In this document: positions 1 through 6,161 of the stretch, piece by piece
How positions within the stretch are numbered: position 1 is the first letter of the stretch
Layout: each line of letters begins with the position of its first letter
NCBI GenBank assembly: GCA_946478645.1
Contig: CAMLCW010000311.1
Span: 1 to 6,161, forward strand
Reading direction: 5' to 3'
Source: an uncultured Variovorax sp.
Lineage (GTDB): Bacteria; Pseudomonadota; Gammaproteobacteria; Burkholderiales; Burkholderiaceae
Length of the DNA stretch: 6,161 bases
Notes under the pieces: generated by a model
Databases searched by the model: none
What the model saw: the letters and a program-made list of their open reading frames with translations, nothing else
Told to the model about the DNA's origin: nothing
Made by a program: the position numbers and the translations under genes

Positions 1-902
1 CCAGGGCGCATGGCGATGCGCCAGAAGGCCACGTCGCCCAGTTGTTTCATCATGGTGCGCGTGTGGTCCGCCTCGCCCACGCTCACGCCGCCGCTGGTGA
101 TGATGGCATCGGCCTGCTGCGCCGCCTGCCGGAAGGCCGCCTCCAGCAGGGCGGGCTCGTCGCGCACCACGCCCAGGTCGATCACCTCCACGCCCAGGCG
201 CGTGAGCAGGCCGAACACGGTGTAGCGGTTGCTGTCGTAGACCGCGCCTTCGCGCGGCGCCTCGCCGAGGCTCAGGATCTCGTCGCCGGTGGAGAAGTAC
301 GCGACCCGCAGCCGCCGCAGCGCCGGCACCGAGGCGATGCCCAGGCTCGCGACCATGCCGAGCGCGGCGGGCGAGAGCCGTTCGCCGCGGCGCAGCGCGG
401 GCTGGCCCTGCATCAGGTCCTCGCCGGCGAAGCGGCGGTTGTCGCCGCGGCGCAGCACACGGGCCGGAAAGTTCACACGCTCGCCGTCGATCTTGCAGAA
501 CTCCTGCGGCACCACGGTGTCGAGCCCTTCGGGCATGACCGCGCCGGTCATGATGCGGACGGCTTCGCCGGCCGCGACCGCGCCGCGCCACGCCGCGCCC
601 GCGAACGCCGTGCCCACCACGCGCAGTTCGATCGAGGTGTCGATGGGGGCGTCCGCCTGCAGCACCGCGCCATCGAAGGCGAAACCGTCCATCGCGGAGT
701 TGTCGTGCGGCGGCACGCTGACCGGGGAGATGATGTCCTCGGCCAGCACGCGGCCGAGCGCTTCGCGCAGCGGCACCTGCTCGGCCGCCTTGACGACGGC
801 AGGCGCGACCAGTTGCGCGAGGAAGGACTGGACGCCTTCGACGCTCAGCGCCTGGGGGTCATAGCCCGCGAGGGCGGAGGCAATGTCGGCGATGCGGCTC
901 AT
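1..902 (-). CDS. moeA: MoeA, molybdopterin molybdenumtransferase (C-terminus cut by window edge)
   Basis: MoeA is the cytoplasmic enzyme that inserts molybdate into adenylylated molybdopterin to give active molybdenum cofactor. The ATG is at 902-900 and 300 codons are read before the window ends, with no stop; family members are usually about 400 residues, so roughly the last quarter is missing. Visible family motifs are HDNSAMDG at residues 66-73 (the conserved Asp is D72), RIMTGA at 116-121, STGDEI at 204-209, YDSNRYT at 222-228 and [12 protein letters not shown] at 270-281. The last three belong to the MoeA/MogA-like molybdopterin-binding domain. The final visible residues, WRIAMRP, lead into the usual R-P-G stretch. 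The start overlaps the mobA stop as ATGA, and no strong Shine-Dalgarno precedes it, so translation is probably coupled to mobA. I see no frameshift. The identification is secure. A paralogue such as moeA2 cannot be excluded, but the operon setting favours the main cofactor gene. Confidence 0.96.
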   Translation of the reverse strand, partial: MSRIADIASALAGYDPQALSVEGVQSFLAQLVAPAVVKAAEQVPLREALGRVLAEDIISPVSVPPHDNSAMDGFAFDGAVLQADAPIDTSIELRVVGTAFAGAAWRGAVAAGEAVRIMTGAVMPEGLDTVVPQEFCKIDGERVNFPARVLRRGDNRRFAGEDLMQGQPALRRGERLSPAALGMVASLGIASVPALRRLRVAYFSTGDEILSLGEAPREGAVYDSNRYTVFGLLTRLGVEVIDLGVVRDEPALLEAAFRQAAQQADAIITSGGVSVGEADHTRTMMKQLGDVAFWRIAMRP

Positions 903-1552
903 CGGCTTTCAAGCGCGTGCAGTTCAGCCAGCGTGTTGGCGTTGAAGAAAGCGTCGGGCGCATCGCCCGGCCGGTCGAAGGGCACGAGCACGGTGCGGTG
1001 CTGCGCGGTCCAGGCGTCGATCTTGCGCCCGCCCGCCTGCGTGAACTTCACGAGGCTCTCGAGCAGCGTGCCGCGCAGCAGGCAGAACACCGGCTGCGGC
1101 CGCAGCACCGGGGCGGCACCGGGCTCGGCGGCGGCCTCGGGCGCACTGACCATCGCGATCTCGGCGTCGTCGGCGGCCATCGCCTCGGCCAGCCGGCTTG
1201 CCAGATCGAGCGGAAAGAGCGGCGTGTCGCACGGCACGGTGAGCAGGTAGGGTGTTTCGCAGCGCTCGAGCCCGGTCAGGAAGCCCGCGAGGGGCCCCGC
1301 ATAGTCGGCCAGGCTGTCGGGCCAGACCGGCACGCCGAAGGACTCGTAGGCCGCGAGGTTGCGGTTGGCATTGATCATCACCTCGCCGACCTGCATCCCC
1401 AGTCGCAGCACCGCGTGCATCGCGAGCGGCGAACCGTTGAAGTTCTGCAGGCCCTTGTCGATGCCGCCCATGCGCGAGCCGCGGCCGCCGGCGAGCAGCA
1501 GTCCGGTGATCTCTCCGGGGGGAATGGAGGTGTTGTCAGGTGTGGGGTTCAT
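899..1552 (-). CDS. mobA: MobA, molybdenum cofactor guanylyltransferase
   Basis: MobA transfers GMP from GTP to molybdenum cofactor, giving the guanine dinucleotide form used by DMSO-reductase-family enzymes such as formate dehydrogenases and nitrate reductases. The protein has 217 residues, slightly longer than the roughly 195 of the E. coli enzyme. The extra length is an N-terminal tail of about 15 residues and an Ala/Pro-rich insert after the central sheet (around [10 protein letters not shown]). The nucleotide-binding signature [16 protein letters not shown] lies at residues 19-34, with Lys33 in the GTP-binding position. [12 protein letters not shown] spans 79-90. PCDTP at 107-111 carries the presumed Mg-binding Asp109. 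The C-terminal FFNANT motif is the usual F-x-N-x-N-T. Both ends are ATGA overlaps, with moaA upstream and moeA downstream. The run GGCGG just before the ATG is at best a weak ribosome site, consistent with coupling to moaA. Related nucleotidyltransferases such as MocA are possible in principle, but the motif set and the operon fit MobA. Confidence 0.96.
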   Translation of the reverse strand: MNPTPDNTSIPPGEITGLLLAGGRGSRMGGIDKGLQNFNGSPLAMHAVLRLGMQVGEVMINANRNLAAYESFGVPVWPDSLADYAGPLAGFLTGLERCETPYLLTVPCDTPLFPLDLASRLAEAMAADDAEIAMVSAPEAAAEPGAAPVLRPQPVFCLLRGTLLESLVKFTQAGGRKIDAWTAQHRTVLVPFDRPGDAPDAFFNANTLAELHALESR

Positions 1553-2697
1553 CCGCCGATGTAGCTCATTTCGACACGCCGCGGTGCCGTGTCATTGTCG
1601 CGCTCGCCGTTGTCGGGCCCGCGCAGCGCGCGCAGTTCGGAGTAACGGTCGGCGCGGCCCTGCCAGATGTGGCCGATGGCGGAGCCGATCTCCTCGTCGC
1701 TGGCCGTGCCGCGCAACAGCGGGCGCAGATCGTGGCCCGCGCTCGCGAAGAGGCACAGGTAGAGCTTGCCTTCGGTGGACAGGCGCGCCCGGCTGCAGTC
1801 GCGGCAGAAGGCCTGCGTCACGCTGCTGATCACGCCGACCTCGCCGCCGCCGTCGGCGTAGGCCCAGCGCTGCGCCGTTTCGCCGGCGACGCTGGGGTCG
1901 AGCGGCACGAGCGGGAACTCGGCCGCGATCCGTGCGATGACCTCGGCCGAGGGCAGCACCTCGTCCATGCGCCAGCCGTTGGTGGCGCCCACGTCCATGT
2001 ATTCGATGAAGCGCAGCACCACCTTGCCGCCGTGGTGCTCGCGGAAGTAGCGCGCCATCGGCAATATCTCCTGCTCGTTGGTGCCGCGCTTGACGACCAT
2101 GTTCACCTTGAGCGGACCGAGCCCGGCCTCCTGGGCCGCATCGATGCCGGCCAGCACGTCGGCCACCGGAAAGTCGACGTCGTTCATGCGGCGGAACACC
2201 GCGTCGTCGAGGCTGTCGAGGCTCACGGTCACGCGCTTCAGGCCGGCGGCTGCCAGCGCCTTGGCCTTGCGCCGCAGCAGCGAGCCATTGGTGGTGAGCG
2301 TGAGTTCGAGCGGCTCGCCGTCGGGCGTGCGGAGCTCGGCAAGCTGGGCGACCAGCACCTCGATGTTCTTGCGCAGCAGCGGCTCGCCGCCGGTGAGGCG
2401 GATCTTGCGCACGCCATGCGCGGCGAACAGGCGCGCGAGCCGGGTCATCTCCTCGAAGCTCAGCAGCGCGCTGTGCGGCAGGTACTGGTAGTCCTTGTCG
2501 AACACGTCCTTCGGCATGCAGTAGCTGCAGCGGAAGTTGCACCGGTCGGTCACGCTGATGCGCAGGTCGGTCAGCGGCCGGCCCAGGCGGTCGAGCAGGC
2601 GGCCCGTGGCGGGCACGGCGATCTCCGGCACCGAGACGGCGGGCCGCGCGCGGCCGACCTCGGACAGCGGAATGACGGTGGTGCTTCGGGTGTTCAT
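1549..2697 (-). CDS. moaA: MoaA, GTP 3',8-cyclase (radical SAM)
   Basis: MoaA, together with MoaC, converts GTP to cyclic pyranopterin monophosphate, the first step of molybdopterin synthesis, in the cytoplasm. The 382-residue protein has the radical-SAM cluster motif CNFRCSYC with Cys53, Cys57 and Cys60. The SAM-binding motif TGGEPLLRK follows. The second [4Fe-4S] site that holds GTP is formed by Cys298, Cys301 and Cys315 (C-x2-C-x13-C) in [19 protein letters not shown]. The C-terminus ends in the conserved Gly-Gly tail (MSYIGG) that is needed for activity in studied MoaA proteins. The catalytic core begins near residue 34, so there is a proline-rich N-terminal lead of about 30 residues beyond the E. 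coli protein. No other in-frame ATG exists before Met61, which supports the chosen start, although the ribosome site upstream is poor. It is the first gene of moaA-mobA-moeA, and its TGA overlaps the mobA ATG. The 50-base space upstream separates it from the serine hydrolase on the same strand, so read-through from that gene is possible. Confidence 0.97.
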   Translation of the reverse strand: MNTRSTTVIPLSEVGRARPAVSVPEIAVPATGRLLDRLGRPLTDLRISVTDRCNFRCSYCMPKDVFDKDYQYLPHSALLSFEEMTRLARLFAAHGVRKIRLTGGEPLLRKNIEVLVAQLAELRTPDGEPLELTLTTNGSLLRRKAKALAAAGLKRVTVSLDSLDDAVFRRMNDVDFPVADVLAGIDAAQEAGLGPLKVNMVVKRGTNEQEILPMARYFREHHGGKVVLRFIEYMDVGATNGWRMDEVLPSAEVIARIAAEFPLVPLDPSVAGETAQRWAYADGGGEVGVISSVTQAFCRDCSRARLSTEGKLYLCLFASAGHDLRPLLRGTASDEEIGSAIGHIWQGRADRYSELRALRGPDNGERDNDTAPRRVEMSYIGG

Positions 2698-2747
2698 GGG
2701 GCGGGAGCCAATTTACCCGATCGGGGCAGGGCCGGGGCCGGCAAGGG
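2698..2747 (-). other. Short spacer with small inverted repeats between serine hydrolase and moaA
   Basis: This 50-base gap contains a perfect 10-base palindrome, CCCGATCGGG, at 2716-2725 and a short inverted repeat, GCCGGGGCCGGC, at 2731-2742. Neither is followed by a T-run on the minus strand, so neither is a convincing intrinsic terminator. A TAAATT hexamer (minus strand, 2710-2715) resembles a -10 box, but no acceptable -35 box sits 16-18 bases upstream and it is only 12 bases from the moaA ATG. The gap could hold a weak promoter for the molybdenum operon, or the genes could share a transcript; the sequence does not decide. Confidence 0.35.
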
Positions 2748-4034
2748 CTACTTGAGCACCGCGGCGTAAACCATGTTGCGCAGCAGGCTGCGGTAGTGCT
2801 GGCGGTGCTTGGGCGATTGCAGCATCAGCACTACGAACAGCTCGTTCTTCGGATCGACCCACATGTAGGTGCCGCCCGCGCCGCCCCAGTTGTATTCGCC
2901 GGCTGCCGAGGGGTAGGGCGCCTTGCCGTCGCTGCGGCGCACCGCGAAGCCCAGGCCGAAGCCGTAGCCCGGGCCCGGCAGGTAGAGCGGGCCGGGGACG
3001 ACGCCGGCGCCCGCATTCGCGTGGTCGGCGGTCATCAGCGCCAGCGTGCGCGGGCCCAGGTAGCGCTTGCCGTCGAGCGTGCCGCCGTTCAGCAGCATCT
3101 GCAAAAAGCGGGCGTAGTCGCTCGCGGTCGACACCAGTCCGCCGCCGCCTGATTCGAGCCTGCGCACCACGCGCGGGTCGTTGAGCTCGGCACCCACGCC
3201 GAAGCTGCGGTCGGTCGCAAGCGGCTCGGCGATGCGCGGCTGGCGCGCCGGCTCCGGCACGTAGTAGCTGGTGTCCTTCATGCCGAGCGGGTCGAACAGG
3301 CGCGTCTTCTCGAACTGGTAGAGCGACTGGCCGGAGACCACCTCGACCAGCCGGCCGAGGATGTCGGTGGAGTAGCTGTAGTCCCAGGTCGTCCCGGGTT
3401 GGTAGGCCAGCGGCAGCTTCGCGAGCCGCTCGGAGAACTCGGCGTTGTCGGGGTCGCCGGCGCCGAGGCCGGCGTCGTTGTAGGCGCGCTTGACGAGGCC
3501 CGGGCCGAAGAAGCCGTAGGTCAGGCCCGAGGTGTGGCGCATCAGGTCCTGCACCGTGATCGGCCGGCGCGCCGGCACGGTCTCGAGCACGGGCTTGCCG
3601 TCGGCGCCGGGCTTTTCGACGCCGACGGTCATGCGCGCGAACTCGGGCAGGTACATCGACACCGGATCGTCGAGTTTCAGGCGACCGTCCTCGACCAGCA
3701 TCATCGCGGCCACCGTGGTGATGGGCTTGCTCATCGAATAGATGCGGAAGATGCCGTCGCGCGGCATCGGCGTGCGCGTCGCGGGATCGAGCGTGCCGAC
3801 CGGATCGAACCACGCCACCTTGCCCTGCCGCGCGACCAGCAGCACGGCGCCCGGGATCTTGCCGGCAGCCACGTCGGCCTTGAGTACGTCGGTGGCCATC
3901 TGCAGTCGCTCGGTCGAAAGGCCGACCTGCTCGGGCCGCGCGCTGGGCAGCGACTGCGCCCCGGCAAGCTGGCCTGCGGCGAGGCTCAGGCCCACGAAGG
4001 CCGTGCGCAGGCCGCATGCGAAGAGGAACTTCAT
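2748..4034 (-). CDS. Exported serine hydrolase, beta-lactamase/esterase (class C-like) family
   Basis: This is a 428-residue protein of the beta-lactamase-related serine hydrolase superfamily (class C beta-lactamases, DD-peptidases and family VIII esterases). The substrate cannot be told from sequence; an esterase or peptidase role is more likely than drug resistance. The N-terminus is a Sec-type signal peptide with a hydrophobic stretch and a probable cleavage after Ala-Gly-Ala at 24-26, so it should act in the periplasm. The nucleophile motif S-x-x-K is Ser100-Met-Ser-Lys103 in FRIYSMSK. RHTSGL is at 166-171. The second motif is W-D-Y219-S-Y221, with Tyr219 the likely general base and Tyr in place of the Asn of Y-x-N. 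GGAGGT at 384-389 sits where beta-lactamases carry K-T-G. The ATG at 4034-4032 is preceded by a good AGGAGA ribosome site and starts the signal peptide. The open frame continues to 5015 on this strand, but that part lies opposite the ZIP gene and is not coding. The gene diverges from the ZIP transporter gene and shares its Fur-like upstream region. Confidence 0.93.
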   Translation of the reverse strand: MKFLFACGLRTAFVGLSLAAGQLAGAQSLPSARPEQVGLSTERLQMATDVLKADVAAGKIPGAVLLVARQGKVAWFDPVGTLDPATRTPMPRDGIFRIYSMSKPITTVAAMMLVEDGRLKLDDPVSMYLPEFARMTVGVEKPGADGKPVLETVPARRPITVQDLMRHTSGLTYGFFGPGLVKRAYNDAGLGAGDPDNAEFSERLAKLPLAYQPGTTWDYSYSTDILGRLVEVVSGQSLYQFEKTRLFDPLGMKDTSYYVPEPARQPRIAEPLATDRSFGVGAELNDPRVVRRLESGGGGLVSTASDYARFLQMLLNGGTLDGKRYLGPRTLALMTADHANAGAGVVPGPLYLPGPGYGFGLGFAVRRSDGKAPYPSAAGEYNWGGAGGTYMWVDPKNELFVVLMLQSPKHRQHYRSLLRNMVYAAVLK

Positions 4035-4042
4035 CGTGGTTG

Positions 4043-4048
4043 TCTCCT
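4043..4048 (-). promoter_or_regulatory. Ribosome binding site of the serine hydrolase gene
   Basis: AGGAGA on the minus strand lies 8 bases before the ATG at 4034. It fixes the start of the serine hydrolase at the signal peptide methionine and argues against the much longer open frame that continues upstream. Confidence 0.8.
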
Positions 4049-4102
4049 GGATGTTCTTTGCCGCGGGGCAGTGTATCGGCGCGATGGCTGTACGATATTG
4101 AT

Positions 4103-4121
4103 GAGAATGACTATCATTTGC
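4103..4121 (-). promoter_or_regulatory. Fur-box-like operator between divergent hydrolase and ZIP genes
   Basis: The minus strand reads GCAAATGATAGTCATTCTC, which matches the classical 19-base Fur consensus GATAATGATAATCATTATC at 15 positions. The plus strand at 4102-4116, TGAGAATGACTATCA, matches the 7-1-7 form TGATAATnATTATCA at 12 of 14 positions. The core is the inverted repeat AATGA-cta-TCATT. The site is an AT-rich island in otherwise GC-rich sequence. It lies about 70 bases upstream of each start codon, where a repressor could block either promoter. On the plus strand, the -10-like hexamer TATCAT (4112-4117) falls inside the box, but no good -35 accompanies it. Fur is the expected regulator. 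A Zur-type site is less likely from the pattern. Which gene it controls is not shown. Confidence 0.65.
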
Positions 4122-4171
4122 TTTTGTCGCTGCGCAGCATCCGCTGTGACGCAAAGGGCTCATTTCACGGC

Positions 4172-4177
4172 GGAGGG
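4172..4177 (+). promoter_or_regulatory. Ribosome binding site deciding the ZIP start (GTG at 4188)
   Basis: GGAGGG is the only strong Shine-Dalgarno sequence before the ZIP gene. It is 10 bases from an in-frame GTG at 4188 but 22 bases from the in-frame ATG at 4200, which is too far for normal initiation. It therefore favours GTG, giving the N-terminus MFFDMPLRGN. Confidence 0.55.
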
Positions 4178-4187
4178 CTTGCGAATC

Positions 4188-5087
4188 GTGTTTTTCGACA
4201 TGCCGCTGCGCGGCAATCTCTCGTTGCGCCAACGCATCGGCATCGCGGTGGTCGCCGCCGGCGTGCTCGCGCTGGCCGTGCGCTTCTGGCAGTTCGTCGC
4301 GGGCGATCCGAGGGCTTCGGGCGCGCTGGCCGGCGGCCTGGTCGCTGCGTTGGCCACCGCGCTCGGCACGCTGCCGGTGCTGTTCTCGCAGAGGCTCCCC
4401 GACCGTCTGCAGGACACGCTGTTCGGATTTGGCGCGGGCGTGATGCTCGCGGCCTGTGCGTTCTCGCTGATCATTCCCGGCCTCGAGGCTGCGAAGGCGG
4501 CGCAGGTCTTCGGCGGCGGCGCGTGGGCCGCGGGCGGCGTGATCGGCGCGGCGATCCTGCTGGGCGGCGCGGCGCTGATGTTGCTCGACCGGGTGCTGCC
4601 GCACGAGCATTTCATCAAGGGCCCCGAAGGGCAGGGCGCGCACCCGCTCAGGCGCACCTGGCTGTTCGTGTTCGCGATCGCGCTGCACAACCTGCCCGAG
4701 GGCCTGGCGATCGGCGTGGGCTACGCCGCCAACAACGGCGTGCAGGCCGATGCACTCGCCACCGGCATCGCGATCCAGGACGTGCCCGAGGGGCTGGTGG
4801 TGGCGGTGGCGCTGCTCGCGGCGGGCTACCGGCGCGGCTTCGCGGTGGCCATCGGCATGGCGTCGGGGCTGGTGGAGCCCGTGGGCGCGGTGCTCGGTGC
4901 GGCCGCCATCGGCCATTCGGCCGCGCTGCTGCCCTGGGGCCTGGGCTTTGCGGCCGGTGCGATGCTGTTCGTCATCAGCCACGAGATCATTCCCGAATCG
5001 CACCGCAAGGGGCACGAAAGCTTCGCGACCAGCGGGCTGATGCTCGGCTTCGTGCTGATGATGCTGCTGGACACGGCGCTGGGTTGA
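4188..5087 (+). CDS. ZIP-family divalent metal transporter (GufA/BbZIP-like)
   Basis: This is an inner-membrane permease of the ZIP family, which moves Zn2+ and often Fe2+, Mn2+ or Cd2+ into the cytoplasm. From the GTG at 4188 it has 299 residues; from the ATG at 4200 it has 295. Around eight hydrophobic helices are visible, starting near residues 17-37, 47-67 and 79-98. The binuclear metal site is complete: His167, Asn168 and Glu171 in HNLPEG; Gln197, Asp198 and Glu201 in QDVPEG; Glu230 in SGLVEP. From memory of Bordetella bronchiseptica BbZIP (H177, N178, E181, Q207, D208, E211, E240; 309 residues), all are present at a constant offset of 10. This places it in the GufA-type branch rather than with E. 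coli ZupT, which has His in the second motif. A His-rich loop (PHEHF, 138-142) and SHEIIPESH (264-272) may bind metal on the cytoplasmic side. A Fur-like box lies upstream, hinting at iron-linked control. The gene is convergent with the aldehyde dehydrogenase. The exact metal is not determined. Confidence 0.92.
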   Translation: MFFDMPLRGNLSLRQRIGIAVVAAGVLALAVRFWQFVAGDPRASGALAGGLVAALATALGTLPVLFSQRLPDRLQDTLFGFGAGVMLAACAFSLIIPGLEAAKAAQVFGGGAWAAGGVIGAAILLGGAALMLLDRVLPHEHFIKGPEGQGAHPLRRTWLFVFAIALHNLPEGLAIGVGYAANNGVQADALATGIAIQDVPEGLVVAVALLAAGYRRGFAVAIGMASGLVEPVGAVLGAAAIGHSAALLPWGLGFAAGAMLFVISHEIIPESHRKGHESFATSGLMLGFVLMMLLDTALG

Positions 5088-5099
5088 GCGCCCAGCGCC
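5075..5099. terminator. GC-rich hairpin in the convergent ZIP / aldehyde dehydrogenase gap
   Basis: GGCGCTGGG (5075-5083) and CCCAGCGCC (5091-5099) form a perfect 9-base stem with a 7-base loop that includes the ZIP stop codon. It ends 7 bases before the aldehyde dehydrogenase stop on the other strand. The position suits a bidirectional terminator for two convergent genes. Neither side has a T-run, so it is not a classical intrinsic terminator; it may instead slow polymerase or protect the mRNA 3' ends. Confidence 0.45.
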
Positions 5100-5106
5100 A
5101 TCGGCG

Positions 5107-6161
5107 TCAGCCGTGCTTGATGGCCACGGTCTTCAAGGTGGTGAAGCCGTAGAGCGCCTCGAAGCCCTTTTCGCGGCCGTAGCCCGACGACTTCACGCCG
5201 CCGAAAGGCAGCTCGACCCCGCCGCCCGCGCCGTAGTTGTTGATGAACACCTGGCCGCTGCGCACCCGCTTGGCCATGCGGAACTGGCGTGCGCCATCGG
5301 CGGTCCACACGCCCGCCACCAGCCCGAACTGCGTGGCGTTGGCCAGCGCGACCGCTTCGTCCTCGTCGGCGAACTGCATCGCGGCGAGCACCGGGCCGAA
5401 CACCTCCTCCTGCGCCAGCCGGTGGCCCACCGGCACGTCGCGCAGCAGGGTCGGCGCCTGGTAGAAGCCGGTTTCGGGGGCCTCGTCGACCACGATGCCC
5501 TGCGCCACCATCGGGATACCCGCCACCTGCGCGTCGCTCAGGAAGTCCCACACGCGCTGCTGCTGGGTCTGGCGGATCAGCGGACCGACGTCGAGGTCCA
5601 TCGCGGCCGGGCCCACGCGCAGCGCCTCGAAGGCGTGGCCCAGGCGCTCGAGCAGCGGTTCGTAGATGCCGCGCTCGATCAGCACGCGCGAGCCGGCCGA
5701 GCAGGTCTGGCCCGCGTTCTGCACGATGGCGTTGATGAGCACGGGAACGGCCGCATCGAGGTCGGCATCGGCAAAGACGATCTGCGGGCTCTTGCCGCCG
5801 AGCTCGAGCGTGACGGGGCAGTGCCGCTCGGCCGCCACCTGCTGGATCAGCGTGCCGATCTTCGGGCTGCCGGTGAAGCTGATGTGGTCGATGCCTTCGT
5901 GCCGAGCGAGCGCATCGCCGACTTCGTGGCCGTAACCCGTGACGATGTTGATCGCGCCGGCCGGGAAGCCGACCTCGGCCGCGAGCTGGGCCACGCGGAT
6001 CAGCGACAGGCAGGCGTCCTCGGCAGGCTTGACCACGCAGACGTTGCCCGCGGCCAGCGCGCCGCCCACGCTGCGCCCGAAGATCTGCATCGGGTAGTTC
6101 CAGGGGATGACGTGGCCCGTGACGCCGTGCGGCTCGCGCCAGGTGAAGACGCTGTAGCCGT
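5107..6161 (-). CDS. Aldehyde dehydrogenase, NAD(P)-dependent (N-terminus cut by window edge)
   Basis: This is an ALDH-superfamily enzyme that oxidises an aldehyde to its acid with NAD+ or NADP+, probably in the cytoplasm. The frame stays open to the right edge: upstream of the methionine at 6090 it still encodes family sequence (WREPHGVTGHVIPWNYPM), so that methionine is internal and the gene begins outside the window. About 350 residues are visible out of a usual 480-500. Catalytic features are the Asn of PWNYP (6097-6099), the cofactor-site motif SFTGS, the general-base Glu of LELGGKSP (codon 5803-5805) and the nucleophile Cys of GQTCSAGSR (codon 5701-5703). Two more conserved blocks are EEVFGPVL and the C-terminal PFGGVKSSGYGREKG. 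The protein ends shortly after GFTTLKTVAIKHG, at the normal place. The substrate cannot be named: betaine-, aminobutyraldehyde- and aromatic-aldehyde-type enzymes share these motifs, and no pathway neighbour is visible. It is transcribed towards the ZIP gene, with 19 bases between their stops. Confidence 0.93.
   Translation of the reverse strand, partial: GYSVFTWREPHGVTGHVIPWNYPMQIFGRSVGGALAAGNVCVVKPAEDACLSLIRVAQLAAEVGFPAGAINIVTGYGHEVGDALARHEGIDHISFTGSPKIGTLIQQVAAERHCPVTLELGGKSPQIVFADADLDAAVPVLINAIVQNAGQTCSAGSRVLIERGIYEPLLERLGHAFEALRVGPAAMDLDVGPLIRQTQQQRVWDFLSDAQVAGIPMVAQGIVVDEAPETGFYQAPTLLRDVPVGHRLAQEEVFGPVLAAMQFADEDEAVALANATQFGLVAGVWTADGARQFRMAKRVRSGQVFINNYGAGGGVELPFGGVKSSGYGREKGFEALYGFTTLKTVAIKHG

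Larger units (their letters stand above)
4035..4187. promoter_or_regulatory. Divergent promoter region for serine hydrolase and ZIP transporter
   Basis: This is the only long non-coding stretch in the window and it lies between two divergent start codons. It must hold the promoters of both genes. It contains the Fur-like box, the hydrolase ribosome site, and the ZIP ribosome site at its right end. I cannot pick confident -35/-10 pairs on either strand. An in-frame ATG at 4101 (MRMTIICF...) lies against the Fur-like box, has no ribosome site, and encodes a Cys/Arg-rich lead unlike a transporter N-terminus, so this part is treated as untranslated. Confidence 0.7.

Noticed and set aside
42..1250. 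402-codon plus-strand open frame opposite moeA and mobA
   Set aside because: Its product is rich in Arg, Ala, His and Gly with no domain pattern, as expected from the antisense frame of GC-rich coding DNA, and the opposite strand carries clear MoeA and MobA motifs.
1540..2769. 409-codon plus-strand open frame opposite moaA
   Set aside because: Low-complexity, His/Ala/Arg-rich translation with no recognisable motif; MoaA on the other strand has all its cluster cysteines.
4014..4016. Cys7 of the serine hydrolase as a lipoprotein attachment site
   Set aside because: Cys lies at residue 7, before the hydrophobic stretch, and the preceding residues do not make a lipobox; cleavage after Ala26 is a better fit.
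3399..4187. Long in-frame extension upstream of the ZIP gene, making a 562-codon frame
   Set aside because: The extension lies opposite the serine hydrolase and across the divergent promoter region, and encodes no transporter-like sequence; a ribosome site supports a start at 4188.
4035..5015. In-frame extension upstream of the serine hydrolase, making a 755-codon frame
   Set aside because: It is antisense to the ZIP gene and would bury the signal peptide. The ATG at 4034 has a good ribosome site and begins a proper signal peptide.
5107..6090. Aldehyde dehydrogenase starting at the methionine at 6090
   Set aside because: The frame upstream of this Met still encodes conserved ALDH sequence including the PWNYP motif, so the Met is internal and the gene is cut by the window edge.
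1..6161. Mobile element, CRISPR, RNA gene or defence system
   Set aside because: No transposase, terminal repeats, spaced direct repeats, tRNA-like folds or defence-type proteins could be recognised; all long coding sequence is accounted for by known families.

Overview
The window is GC-rich DNA packed with genes. Codon use, gene content and gene order suggest a betaproteobacterium of the Burkholderiales, most likely a Comamonadaceae member such as Variovorax. That is an inference from protein style and from the moaA-mobA-moeA order; no rRNA or marker gene is present to confirm it. Six protein-coding genes are supported: four complete, one cut at its C-terminus (moeA, left edge) and one cut at its N-terminus (aldehyde dehydrogenase, right edge).

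Left part (1-2697, all minus strand): a molybdenum cofactor operon, transcribed moaA -> mobA -> moeA. MoaA is the radical-SAM GTP 3',8-cyclase that starts molybdopterin synthesis. MobA attaches GMP to molybdenum cofactor to make the bis-MGD form. MoeA inserts molybdate into adenylylated molybdopterin. Both junctions are 4-base ATGA stop/start overlaps, so the three genes are almost certainly co-transcribed and translationally coupled.

Middle part (2748-5087): a minus-strand exported serine hydrolase of the beta-lactamase/esterase type ends 50 bases upstream of moaA. Divergent from it is a plus-strand ZIP-family metal transporter whose binuclear metal-site residues match the Bordetella BbZIP (GufA-type) pattern. 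The roughly 150-base region between their starts holds a good match to a Fur box (15 of 19 positions on the minus strand). Iron-responsive control of one or both genes is therefore plausible.

Right part (5107-6161, minus strand): an NAD(P)-dependent aldehyde dehydrogenase runs convergently towards the ZIP gene. Its N-terminal portion lies outside the window. A 9-bp GC hairpin spans the ZIP stop codon in the convergent gap.

I see no tRNA, rRNA, CRISPR array, insertion sequence, phage gene or toxin-antitoxin pair, and no evidence of a previously undescribed system. Long open frames opposite the real genes are by-products of high GC. The most interesting element is the Fur-like site between the metal transporter and the hydrolase.
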